A stretch of 64,000 nucleotides of DNA, taken from positions 868,001 through 932,000 of the forward strand of contig NZ_CP026115.2 of the NCBI RefSeq assembly GCF_009883635.2, in the 5' to 3' direction. Position numbers and translations under genes: made by a program. The notes below the pieces were generated by a model. The model did not search any database. It was not told the origin of the DNA and saw only the letters and a program-made list of their open reading frames with translations. This stretch comes from Pseudomonas putida (GTDB lineage: Bacteria > Pseudomonadota > Gammaproteobacteria > Pseudomonadales > Pseudomonadaceae). This document shows, piece after piece, positions 26,022-38,262 of this stretch (the first letter of the stretch is position 1; each line of letters begins with the position of its first letter).

Positions 26022-27365
26022 TTACACCGATTTACTGACCTCATCCTCAGGCCGAGCCTCGGCAACCGGCTCAGCCTTCTGATCATCCTCGGTATCCTCA
26101 GCCGCCACCGGCGCCTGCATCACCTCCTGCACGGTCTGCTCATCCACCCGCGGGTCAAGTGCCGCCGACAGTGGCGAACCGGCCGCCGGCATGGCCACGT
26201 GGCCCAGCGGAGCATCCTGCACCTGGTGCAGCCCGGTAACCGCTTTCGGCCGGATGCGCCACACCAGTACCAGGGCAAAGAACGCGAAGAAGGCATACAG
26301 CATCTGCGCCCCCAGCACCTTCATCAGCACCCCTGCCGCCAGTGGCCCGATACAGGCACCCACGCCATAGGTGACCAGCAGCATGGCGGTCAGTGACACC
26401 CGTCGCTCGCTCTCGACGTGGTCATTGGAAAACGCCACTGCCAGCGGGTAAAGGCAGAACTGCAGCAGCGAAATCACGAAGCCGATGCCGAACAGCACCT
26501 CCAGCGGGACGCTCGGCAGGAACGCCAGCGGCGCCGAAGCCAGTGCCAGGCCCACCGCAACGCTACGGATCAGCACCGCCCGGTCATAACGGTCGGACAA
26601 CCAGCCCAACGGCCACTGCACCAGCAGCCCGGCAAAGATGCAGCAACCCATGAACAGACCGATCTGCTCGGTCGTCATGCCCTGGCTGGAGGCGTACAGC
26701 GGCGCCAGGCCGTAGAACGAACCGACGATCAAACCTGAACCCAGCACCGTGCTGAGCGACTGCGGCACCCGCTTGATGAAGAATTTCGGCTCCATTGGCG
26801 CCGGGCGCAGGGGCGCCGGGTGGATGCGCCGGGTCATCGCCACTGGCACCAGGCACAGGGCAAAGCACATGGCCACCAGCATCAGCAGTTCCGGGCCCAG
26901 CTGCGGGTGCACCACCAGGATCAGCTGGCCAAGCACCAGGCCAAGGTAGGACGCGATCATGTAGCCACTGAACACCGCACCGCGGTGCTTGGCCTCGGCC
27001 TGCTCGTTGAGCCAGCTCTCGATGACCATGTACTGGCACATCATGCCCAGGCCGACGATCATCCGCAGCCCGACCCACACCGGCAGCCAACTGGTCATGC
27101 CATGCCCGAGCACCGCCGCGCAGACGATACCGGCACAGGTGGCATAGGCGCGAATGTGCCCAACCCGGCCGATCAGCCGGTGGCCGACCTTGCCGCCCAC
27201 GGCCAGGCCGAAATAGTTGGCTGCCATCAATGCACCGACCCACAGGCTGTCGACATGATCGGCCGCCAGGCGCAGCGCCAGGTAGGTACTGAGCAGGCCT
27301 GAGCCGATCAACATCATCAAGGCGGCGAAATACAACGACTGAAAGGGCTTCCAGATGTTCCGCAT
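26022..27365 (-). CDS. Major facilitator superfamily transporter (YcaD-like)
   Basis: 447 aa with about 12 hydrophobic segments, the usual MFS size plus a tail. GKVGHRLIGRVGHIRAYA (about 58-75) is the loop 2-3 motif and GWLSDRYDRAVLIR its counterpart in the second half. The last 60 residues form a hydrophilic acidic tail. It resembles the YcaD branch of inner-membrane MFS proteins. The substrate is unknown. It reads away from the glutamylpolyamine synthetase gene's 3' end (130 bp gap, nothing notable). Confidence 0.8.
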   Translation of the reverse strand: MRNIWKPFQSLYFAALMMLIGSGLLSTYLALRLAADHVDSLWVGALMAANYFGLAVGGKVGHRLIGRVGHIRAYATCAGIVCAAVLGHGMTSWLPVWVGLRMIVGLGMMCQYMVIESWLNEQAEAKHRGAVFSGYMIASYLGLVLGQLILVVHPQLGPELLMLVAMCFALCLVPVAMTRRIHPAPLRPAPMEPKFFIKRVPQSLSTVLGSGLIVGSFYGLAPLYASSQGMTTEQIGLFMGCCIFAGLLVQWPLGWLSDRYDRAVLIRSVAVGLALASAPLAFLPSVPLEVLFGIGFVISLLQFCLYPLAVAFSNDHVESERRVSLTAMLLVTYGVGACIGPLAAGVLMKVLGAQMLYAFFAFFALVLVWRIRPKAVTGLHQVQDAPLGHVAMPAAGSPLSAALDPRVDEQTVQEVMQAPVAAEDTEDDQKAEPVAEARPEDEVSKSV

Positions 27366-27495
27366 ACGTCCCGTCGAACTCCCAGGTCAGGTGGCGTTGG
27401 CTTGCTCGCAAGCATAAAAGCAAAATGGCCGCGGCGCAGTCCCCTGCCAGACAAATAGCCGGACAGGGGCGCGTCCAGTAGCGGTTGTGTCGCGA

Positions 27496-28839
27496 TCAGG
27501 CCTGTGCGGCCAGCACGCGGCGTTCCCAAGGGGTGATCTCGTTGAAGAAGTCCGTCAGTTCCAGGGTCTTGCTGGCCAAGTAGCCATCGATGAACTCGCT
27601 GCCGAACAGCTCCCGCGCCAGGGTGCTGCGCTTGAGGCGTTCGAGGGCCGCATGCAAGGTGCACGGCAGGCTCAGGTGTTCCGGCACCTCGAACTCGCCC
27701 TGGATCGCCGCGGTTGGCTGCATGCGCTGCTCGATGCCGTGCAGGCCAGCGGCCAGGCTGGCAGCGATGGCCAGGTAGGGGTTGGCGTCGGCACCCGGCA
27801 GGCGGTTCTCGACCCGCCGCGCCACCGGGGCGCTGGCCGGAATGCGCAGACCGGCAGCGCGGTTGTCCTCGGACCAACAGGCATTGTTCGGCGAGGCGTA
27901 GGGGTGGCACAGCCGCTGGTAGGAGTTGACGTTGGGCGCGAACAGCGCGGTGAAGTCGGCCATGCACGCCTGCTGGCCGCCGATGAAGTGGTAGAAGGTG
28001 TCGGTCGGCTGCCCTTGTTCATCGCTGAACACGTTGCGTCCGCTGGCGATCTCCACCACGCTCTGGTGAATGTGCATGGAGCTGCCCGGGGTGTGCGCCA
28101 ACGGCTTGGCCATGCATACCACGCTCAGGCCATGCTTGAGTGCCACTTCCTTGAGCAGGTGCTTGAACAGGAAGGTCTGGTCGGCCAGCAGCAGCGGATC
28201 GCCGTGCAACAGATTGATCTCGAACTGGCTCACGCCCATTTCGTGCATGAAGGTGTCGCGCGGCAGGCCCAGGGCCGCCATGCACTGGTAGACCTCCTGG
28301 AAGAACGGGCGAAGGCCATTGTTGGAACTGACGCTGAACGCCGAATGGCCAAGCTCGCGGCGGCCATCCTTGCCAACGGGTGGCAGGAAGGGTTGCTGTG
28401 GGTCGGTGTTGGGGGCAAAGACGAAGAACTCCAGCTCGGTCGCCACCACCGGTGCCAGCCCAAGGGCGGCGTAGCGGGCAATCACCGCCTTGAGCTGCCC
28501 CCGGGTGGACAACCCGGAAGGCCTGCCATCGAGCTCGTTAGCGTCACAGATGGCCAGCGCCAGGCCCTCCTCGCTCCACGGCAGGCGGTGGATCTGCGCA
28601 GGCTCCGCCACCAGCGCCAGGTCGCCGTCGTCACTGCCGTAGAAACGCGCCGGCGGGTAGCCGCCCATGATGCATTGCAGCAGCACTCCCCGGGCCATCT
28701 GCAGGCGACGGCCTTCGAGAAAGCCTTCGGCGGTCATCACCTTGCCGCGAGGAACGCCGTTGAGGTCGGGGGTGACGCATTCGATCTGGTCGATGCCCTT
28801 GAAGAGCTCGGCAGGCGAGCGGTGGGCGGCGGTGGTCAT
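27496..28839 (-). CDS. Gamma-glutamylpolyamine synthetase (glutamine-synthetase family)
   Basis: 447 aa from ATG 28839. The frame remains open upstream through bkdR territory, but AAGGACAAG lies just before this ATG and the protein then has normal family length. It has the glutamine synthetase fold without the large adenylylation features: ATELEFFVFAP (catalytic Glu), HTPGSSMHIHQS (ATP/His motif), NSYQRL and ENRLPGADANPYLAIAA. The type resembles PuuA/SpuI, which ligate glutamate to putrescine or other polyamines in catabolism. The exact amine is not deducible. Its position beside bkdR is conserved in P. putida as far as I recall. Confidence 0.8.
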   Translation of the reverse strand: MTTAAHRSPAELFKGIDQIECVTPDLNGVPRGKVMTAEGFLEGRRLQMARGVLLQCIMGGYPPARFYGSDDGDLALVAEPAQIHRLPWSEEGLALAICDANELDGRPSGLSTRGQLKAVIARYAALGLAPVVATELEFFVFAPNTDPQQPFLPPVGKDGRRELGHSAFSVSSNNGLRPFFQEVYQCMAALGLPRDTFMHEMGVSQFEINLLHGDPLLLADQTFLFKHLLKEVALKHGLSVVCMAKPLAHTPGSSMHIHQSVVEIASGRNVFSDEQGQPTDTFYHFIGGQQACMADFTALFAPNVNSYQRLCHPYASPNNACWSEDNRAAGLRIPASAPVARRVENRLPGADANPYLAIAASLAAGLHGIEQRMQPTAAIQGEFEVPEHLSLPCTLHAALERLKRSTLARELFGSEFIDGYLASKTLELTDFFNEITPWERRVLAAQA

Positions 28840-28924
28840 GACGCTTGTCCTTGTTGTTATAGGCTGACAACAACATAGGCTTGGGGTGTTTAAAATATCA
28901 AGCACCCTCTGTGTTGCCTGTTCA

Positions 28925-28956
28925 GGCCTCTTCGCGGGCTCGCCCGCGAAGAGGCC
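28925..28956. repeat. Single REP hairpin between bkdR and the glutamylpolyamine synthetase
   Basis: GGCCTCTTCGCGGG-CTCG-CCCGCGAAGAGGCC, a 14-bp perfect stem 15 bp after the bkdR stop. It belongs to the same REP family as the pair at 25928 and may also protect or end the bkdR transcript. Confidence 0.8.
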
Positions 28957-28970
28957 AGTAAAGGTGAAAG

Positions 28971-29456
28971 TTATTCCCGCAAGGTCATGCCATTGGAAGG
29001 CAACGGCAAGGCAGTCTTGTATCTCACCTGCTTGAGGGCAAAGCTCGAGCGGATGTTTGCCACCCCCGGCAACCGTGTCAGGTAATCGAGAAACCGCTCC
29101 AGCGCCTGAATGCTCGGCAACAGCACCCGCAGCAGGTAGTCCGGGTCGCCGGTCATCAGGTAGCACTCCATCACCTCTGGCCGCTCGGCGATCTCTTCCT
29201 CGAAGCGGTGCAACGCCTGCTCGACCTGCTTTTCCAGGCTGACATGGATGAACACGTTCACGTCCAGCCCCAGCACCTCTGGCGACAGCAAGGTCACCTG
29301 CTGGCGGATGACCCCCAACTCTTCCATGGCCTTGACCCGGTTGAAACAGGGCGTCGGCGACAGGTTCACCGACCGCGCCAGTTCGGCATTGGTGATGCGG
29401 GCGTTGTCCTGGAGGCTGTTGAGAATGCCGATATCGGTACGATCGAGTTTGCGCAT
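28971..29456 (-). CDS. bkdR: Lrp/AsnC-family activator of the bkd operon
   Basis: 161 aa. An N-terminal HTH ([44 protein letters not shown]) and a C-terminal RAM ligand domain ([25 protein letters not shown]). It is divergent from bkdA1 with a 197-bp intergenic region. BkdR of P. putida activates bkdA1A2B-lpdV in response to branched-chain amino acids, and length and position match that protein. Confidence 0.95.
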   Translation of the reverse strand: MRKLDRTDIGILNSLQDNARITNAELARSVNLSPTPCFNRVKAMEELGVIRQQVTLLSPEVLGLDVNVFIHVSLEKQVEQALHRFEEEIAERPEVMECYLMTGDPDYLLRVLLPSIQALERFLDYLTRLPGVANIRSSFALKQVRYKTALPLPSNGMTLRE

Positions 29457-30886
<1,430 letters not shown>

Positions 30887-30887
30887 G

Positions 30888-31946
<1,059 letters not shown>

Positions 31947-33221
31947 ATGGGCACGCACGTCATCAAGATGCCGGACATTGGCGAAGGCATCGCGCAGGTC
32001 GAGTTGGTGGAATGGTTCGTCAAGGTCGGCGACGTGATCGCCGAGGACCAGGTGGTAGCCGATGTCATGACCGACAAGGCCACCGTGGAAATCCCGTCGC
32101 CGGTCAGCGGCAAGGTGCTGGCCCTGGGCGGCCAGCCCGGTGAAGTGATGGCGGTCGGCAGCGAGCTGATCCGCATCGAAGTGGAAGGCAGCGGCAACCA
32201 TGTGGATGTGCCACAGGCGAAACCTGTGGAAGCCCACAGCGCGCCTGTTGCACCTGTCGCACCCAAGCCAGAAGCCAAAGCGCCGCAGCCGGCCGCCTTG
32301 CAGGCACCCGAGCATCACGTCGAAGCCGCGATCGTGCCGCGCCAGCCGGGCGACAAGCCGCTGGCCTCGCCGGCGGTGCGCAAGCGCGCCCTGGATGCCG
32401 GCATCGAGCTGCGCTACGTGCATGGCAGCGGCCCGGCCGGGCGCATCCTGCACGAAGACCTCGACGCCTTCATGAGCAAGCCGCACAGCGCTGCCGGCCA
32501 GGCGCCGAGTGGCTATGCCAAGCGCACCGACAGCGAGCAGGTGCAGGTGATCGGCCTGCGTCGCAAGATCGCCCAGCGCATGCAAGACGCCAAGCGCCGT
32601 GTCGCGCACTTCAGCTACGTGGAAGAGATCGACGTCACCGCCGTGGAGGCCCTGCGCCAGCAGCTCAATGCCAAGCACGGCAACACGCGTGGCAAGCTGA
32701 CCCTGCTGCCATTCCTGGTCCGCGCTTTGGTCGTGGCCTTGCGCGACTTCCCGCAGATCAACGCCACCTACGACGACGAAGCCCAGGTCATCACCCGCCA
32801 CGGCGCGGTGCATGTGGGCATCGCCACCCAGGGTGACAACGGCCTGATGGTGCCGGTACTGCGCCATGCCGAAGCCGCCAGCCTGTGGACCAATGCCGGC
32901 GAGATCGCGCGCCTGGCCAATGCCGCACGGACCAACAAGGCCAGCCGTGAAGAACTGAGCGGCTCGACCATCACCCTGACCAGCCTCGGCGCCCTCGGCG
33001 GCATCGTCAGCACCCCGGTGGTCAACACCCCGGAAGTGGCGATCGTCGGCGTCAACCGCATCGTCGAGCGCCCGGTGGTGATCGACGGCCAGATCGTCGT
33101 GCGCAAGATGATGAACCTGTCCAGCTCGTTCGACCACCGGGTGGTCGATGGCATGGATGCCGCGCAGTTCATCCAGGCCGTGCGCGGCCTGCTCGAACAA
33201 CCTGCCTGCCTTTTTTTGTAG
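31947..33221 (+). CDS. bkdB: Branched-chain 2-oxo acid dehydrogenase E2 (dihydrolipoyl transacylase)
   Basis: 424 aa. The lipoyl domain with the modified Lys in VMTDKATVEIPSPVSG occupies about 3-78. The E1/E3-binding domain (LASPAVRKRALDAGIELRYVHGSGPAGRI) lies at about 137-175 after a Pro/Ala linker. The catalytic domain ends with FDHRVVDGMDAAQF (His/Asp active site). It is the core of the bkd complex. It directly abuts bkdA2 and precedes lpdV. Confidence 0.97.
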   Translation: MGTHVIKMPDIGEGIAQVELVEWFVKVGDVIAEDQVVADVMTDKATVEIPSPVSGKVLALGGQPGEVMAVGSELIRIEVEGSGNHVDVPQAKPVEAHSAPVAPVAPKPEAKAPQPAALQAPEHHVEAAIVPRQPGDKPLASPAVRKRALDAGIELRYVHGSGPAGRILHEDLDAFMSKPHSAAGQAPSGYAKRTDSEQVQVIGLRRKIAQRMQDAKRRVAHFSYVEEIDVTAVEALRQQLNAKHGNTRGKLTLLPFLVRALVVALRDFPQINATYDDEAQVITRHGAVHVGIATQGDNGLMVPVLRHAEAASLWTNAGEIARLANAARTNKASREELSGSTITLTSLGALGGIVSTPVVNTPEVAIVGVNRIVERPVVIDGQIVVRKMMNLSSSFDHRVVDGMDAAQFIQAVRGLLEQPACLFL

Positions 33222-33236
33222 AGAGCTGGAGTGAGC

Positions 33237-34616
<1,380 letters not shown>

Positions 34617-34642
34617 CACTGAAGCGGCCCAGGCCGATTTGG

Positions 34643-34676
34643 CCCGCTGCGCCCCTGGCGCCGCGGGTCTTTTTTC
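34643..34676 (+). terminator. Terminator after the bkd operon
   Basis: CCCGC and GCGGG enclose a smaller GCGCC/GGCGC stem and are followed by TCTTTTTTC, 26 bp after the lpdV stop. It lies between convergent genes. Confidence 0.75.
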
Positions 34677-34689
34677 ATCCGCTATCGGC

Positions 34690-35688
34690 TCACTCGGAAA
34701 TCGTGTTCTTGCGCGCCTCCTTGGCCCGGTACAAGGCCTTGTCAGCCCGGGCCAACAGCTCTTCCTGGCCTTCCCCTTCCTGCCATTGCACCACGCCATA
34801 ACTCAGGGTCAGCCGGCACTCACCCACCGGTTCAAGCCGCTCCATCACCCGGCGCAACTGCCCTGCCAGGCCGAGCGCCTCGCCCAGCGTGGTCTGCGGC
34901 AGCACCATGACGAACTCGTCGCCGCCCCAGCGCGCCAGCAGGTCAAGTTCACGCAGGCTGGTGCTCAGGTTTTCGACCACCCGGATCAACGCCGCATCGC
35001 CACGGGCGTGGCCATAGCGGTCATTGATCGGCTTGAAATCATCCAGGTCCATGGCAACCAGCGCCAGCGGCTGGCGGAAGCGCTTGGCTCGTTCGCACTC
35101 CTGCTGCAAGGTCTTCTCCAGCCGGTAGCGATTGGCTATCCGCGTCAGCGCGTCGCGCTCGGCCAGGATGCGGTTCTCGTCGAGCTGGCGTTGCAGCTGC
35201 TGGTTGACCCACGACAACTCGCGGGTGCGCTCGGCCACCTGGGCTTCCAGTGAATGGTTCTTCTGCTCCAGCTGAGCCACCAGGCGCTTGCCCGCATCGA
35301 TATTGCGGTGCGCGCCGAGCATGCGCGCCACCGAGCCATCCTCGTTGCGGCCGATGATATGGCCGCTGTCCTCGACCCACAGGTAACTGCCATCGTGGCA
35401 GCGGCAGCGGTACTCGATGAGATAGCGCTCGTTGCGCTGGTTGATATAGGCCTCGAAGTGCGCCATCACCCGGGGGTAGTCCTCGGGGTGGATCACGCTT
35501 TCCCAGGTCAGTACGGTGTTGGCCATGGAATGGCTTTCGTAGCCGAGCATGGCGTACCAGCCGGGGTTGCGATAGACGTAGCCGGTATTGGCATTCCAGT
35601 CCCAGATGCCATCGCTGATCAACGCGAACAGCGTGGCCAACTGCTGTTCACTGAAACCGGCAGGTGCCGGCATTGATTCCTGACTCAT
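34690..35688 (-). CDS. PAS-GGDEF diguanylate cyclase
   Basis: 332 aa. A PAS domain (about 15-130, LFALISDGIWDWNANTGYVYRNPGWYAMLGY) is followed by a coiled coil (about 135-170) and a GGDEF domain (about 170-330). The active-site GGDEF is intact (RWGGDEFVMVL) and an RELD product-inhibition I-site lies 5 residues before it, so it should make c-di-GMP with feedback inhibition. No membrane segment. A GGDEF gene after lpdV is also the arrangement I recall from P. putida. The PAS ligand is unknown. The 196-bp gap to the LysR gene shows no clear element. Confidence 0.9.
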   Translation of the reverse strand: MSQESMPAPAGFSEQQLATLFALISDGIWDWNANTGYVYRNPGWYAMLGYESHSMANTVLTWESVIHPEDYPRVMAHFEAYINQRNERYLIEYRCRCHDGSYLWVEDSGHIIGRNEDGSVARMLGAHRNIDAGKRLVAQLEQKNHSLEAQVAERTRELSWVNQQLQRQLDENRILAERDALTRIANRYRLEKTLQQECERAKRFRQPLALVAMDLDDFKPINDRYGHARGDAALIRVVENLSTSLRELDLLARWGGDEFVMVLPQTTLGEALGLAGQLRRVMERLEPVGECRLTLSYGVVQWQEGEGQEELLARADKALYRAKEARKNTISE

Positions 35689-35884
35689 GGACGCTCTCCC
35701 TGGTGTCCAGCAACTGCGCCCCGATGAAGTGGCTGCCGACAGTGCTTGTGTTTGCCGCAGGCGGCAACGTGCTTCCTCTGACAGGCAAGCATATGCCTGG
35801 CGGGCAACGACCGGAATAGCCAGAACGTCCTATTTTCGTGGCTTGCACGGCTGGCACGGGTGTTACCCCGCAAGGGGCCACACC

Positions 35885-36763
35885 CTAGGCCAACAGTTTC
35901 AATGCTTCCTCTACGGCCGCCACACGCGGGTTGCCCGTGGCACCGGGCAGGCGCCATGCCGCGATGGTCAACCCCAGCGGCACCGAACGGGCCAGGGGCG
36001 CGACCAGTTCGCCACTGTCGAGGTATGGCTGGATCAGGCTCCTGCGCCCGATCAGCACGCCAGCGCCCAGCAAGGCTTGCTGCACCGCGATCGAATAAAG
36101 GGAAAAACCGGGGCCTCGGGCCACGAAGTGCTGTTCAGGCATGATCGCCGCCGACCAGACATCCCAGTCCTGCCAACCGACATCCTTGATGCAGCGCGCA
36201 CTGGCCAAGTCTGCCGGCGCGGTGATCTGCGCGGCCAGCGCGGGGCTGCATACCGGCAGGATGTCTTCATCGGCCAGCTTGCGCTGGCCGCGCTCGACCT
36301 GCTCGATGTAGAACAGGCAAAGGTCGAACGGGCTGCGCTTGAGGTTGGGCGGTTCATCGACCGCCGTCACCGAGATCTCGATGGGTGCGAGCATTTCGGT
36401 CAGGCGCGGCAATCGCGGCCCGAGCCACAACTGGGCCAGCGCCGGCGAAGTGACGATATGCACCCGCTGCGGCGCAGCCAGCCGGCGCAAGGTACGGGCA
36501 GCCTCCTCCACCGCATCGAAGGCCTCGGTGAACTGCGTCTTCACGCTTTCGCCCAGCGGGGTCAGGCGCACGCCCTTGGCATGGCGTTCGAACAGGGCGG
36601 CGCCGTACTGGGTTTCCAGGGTCTTGATCAACGCCGCAATCGCCCCAGGCGTGACTTTCAGTTCGTGGGCAGCCCGGGCAAAACCGCCGAGCCGCGCCGA
36701 CGCTTCGAAGGCGCGCAAGGCATTGAGCTGCAGGGTGTGCCGGGTTGGTGAATCGAGCGACAT
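35885..36763 (-). CDS. LysR-family regulator (GcvA-like)
   Basis: 292 aa. An N-terminal winged HTH (LNALRAFEASARLGGFARAAHELKVTPGAIAALIKTLETQYGAALFERHAKGVRLTPLG) precedes the effector domain (RVHIVTSPALAQLWLGPRLPRL). The HTH and the phrase PRLPRLTEM resemble the GcvA/AmpR branch. It is divergent from azlCD across 107 bp, so control of those genes is likely. The effector is unknown. Confidence 0.85.
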   Translation of the reverse strand: MSLDSPTRHTLQLNALRAFEASARLGGFARAAHELKVTPGAIAALIKTLETQYGAALFERHAKGVRLTPLGESVKTQFTEAFDAVEEAARTLRRLAAPQRVHIVTSPALAQLWLGPRLPRLTEMLAPIEISVTAVDEPPNLKRSPFDLCLFYIEQVERGQRKLADEDILPVCSPALAAQITAPADLASARCIKDVGWQDWDVWSAAIMPEQHFVARGPGFSLYSIAVQQALLGAGVLIGRRSLIQPYLDSGELVAPLARSVPLGLTIAAWRLPGATGNPRVAAVEEALKLLA

Positions 36764-36870
36764 GGTTCAAGGCCTATTTTTTTTAGGCCTAATATTCCAG
36801 AAATCTGCGTTGTTACCAAGCCGGGCGGGTTTTACCTTGAGCTAGCCAGATGAATGTTCAAGGAACCCAA

Positions 36871-37590
36871 ATGCCTTACAAAAGCGCGACGCACGCATTC
36901 ACCGAGGGTGTCCGCGCGGTTTTGCCACTGATGACCGGTATGGTGCCCTTCGGCCTGATCACCGGGGTGACGGCCATCGGTATTGGCATGTCGCCGCTCG
37001 ACGCCATGGGCATGACCCTGCTGTTCTATTCCGGCTCCGCGCAGATGGTGGTGCTGCAGTTGATGCAAAGCGGCGCGCTGCCACTGACCATGGTGGTCAC
37101 CGCGTTGGTGATCAACCTGCGCTTCCTGATGTACAGCGCAGCCCTGGCCCCGCACCTGAGCGACCTGCCACGACGCAAGACCTGGTCGTTGTCCTACTTG
37201 CTTTCCGACCAGTCGTTCGCCCTGTGCAGCCTGAAATTCGGCGCCGGCGGCCTCGGTCGATTTGCCTTCCCCTACTACCTGGGCACCGCCTTGCCGATGT
37301 GGTTCGGCTGGAACCTGGCGGTGCTGGCCGGCGTGTACCTGGGCACCGGCATTCCAGAGTCCTGGTCGCTGGGCTTTGCCATTCCGCTGTCGTTCCTGGC
37401 ACTGCTGGTGCCGGGCATCCGTAACCCGGCGATGCTGGGCGCAGCGGTGGTGGGCGGCGCGCTGGCGGTGCTGGCACACGACCTGCCCTACAACCTCGGC
37501 CTGCTGGTCGCCTCGCTGGGCGGTGTGATCAGCGGGCTGAGCATCGAACAACTGCGCAAGGGCGCACCCGTGGCAGCGGAGGCGCCATGA
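36871..37590 (+). CDS. azlC: Branched-chain amino acid exporter, large subunit
   Basis: 239 aa from ATG 36871, preceded by AAGGA at 6-nt spacing; an ATG 21 bp upstream has a poor ribosome binding site. AzlC family: AFTEGVRAVLPLMTGMVPFGLITGVTA and SGSAQMVVLQLMQSGALPLTMVVTALVINLRFLMYSAALAPHL. Several membrane segments. It works with the small AzlD subunit (compare YgaZH) in efflux of branched-chain or related amino acids. The last codons overlap azlD. Confidence 0.9.
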   Translation: MPYKSATHAFTEGVRAVLPLMTGMVPFGLITGVTAIGIGMSPLDAMGMTLLFYSGSAQMVVLQLMQSGALPLTMVVTALVINLRFLMYSAALAPHLSDLPRRKTWSLSYLLSDQSFALCSLKFGAGGLGRFAFPYYLGTALPMWFGWNLAVLAGVYLGTGIPESWSLGFAIPLSFLALLVPGIRNPAMLGAAVVGGALAVLAHDLPYNLGLLVASLGGVISGLSIEQLRKGAPVAAEAP

Positions 37591-37913
37591 ACGACGTGAC
37601 ACCATGGATCACCTTCGCCCTGATCGGGCTGGGCACCTTTGCGATACGACTGTCGTTCATCGAGTTCTACGGCGCGTTGCGCATTCCGCCGATGTTGCGC
37701 CGCGCCCTGGTGTATGTGCCGGCCAGTGTGTTGGCTGCGCTGGTGCTGCCGGCCGTGGTGTTCAAGGCCGGGCAGCCGGGTATCGACTGGAGCAACCCGC
37801 AGATACCGGCCGCGATCGTGGCCGGATTGGTCGCCTGGCGCACGCGCAGCACGCTGCTGACCCTGGCGGTGGGTATGGGGGCGTTGTGGGGGTTGCAGTA
37901 TTTGGGGGTTTGA
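37587..37913 (+). CDS. azlD: Branched-chain amino acid exporter, small subunit
   Basis: 108 aa with three to four membrane helices (WITFALIGLGTFAIRLSFIEF, ALVYVPASVLAALVLPAVVF, LLTLAVGMGALWGLQYL). The ATGA overlap with azlC indicates translational coupling. AzlD/YgaH family. Confidence 0.9.
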   Translation: MNDVTPWITFALIGLGTFAIRLSFIEFYGALRIPPMLRRALVYVPASVLAALVLPAVVFKAGQPGIDWSNPQIPAAIVAGLVAWRTRSTLLTLAVGMGALWGLQYLGV

Positions 37914-37965
37914 TCGGCTGATGATGGCGCTGTGGCGGGCAGGTGTTCGCCATGACACATTCAGC

Positions 37966-38215
37966 GCCTGTGAGATCGAACGCCGCCCGCGCGGCGCATC
38001 GCGAGCTTTGCTCGCTCCTACGTTTTTTTCGGGCCAATTATTCCTGTGGGATTTGCGCGCGAACGCCTTGGCGCATGGCGCGATATCGGGTTGTACAAAC
38101 AAGGCAGTCGCGCGCGTATGCCCCAGGCGTTACTGGCCGGAAACAAACGTAGGAGCGAGCAAAGCTCGCGATGCGCCGCGCGGGCGGCGCTCGATCTCCC
38201 AGGCCCTGCATCTGT
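37966..38215. repeat. Large inverted repeat element (second palindromic family)
   Basis: The left arm (about 37974-38034: GAGATCGAACGCCGCCCGCG..., GCTTTGCTCGCTCCTACGTTT) is nearly the exact complement of the right arm (about 38147-38207: AAACGTAGGAGCGAGCAAAGC...GGCGCTCGATCTC). The arms are about 60 bp, with about 110 bp between them that also contain GC-rich palindromes (GCGCGCGAACGCC). It fills the 349-bp gap between azlD and the next gene (-), and no gene is seen in it. Its core differs from the CTCTTCGCGGG REP family. Confidence 0.8.
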
Positions 38216-38262
38216 TGTGGCGGACAGTTGCATGCCCCCGTGCGATCTTCAGGCGATCTCCC

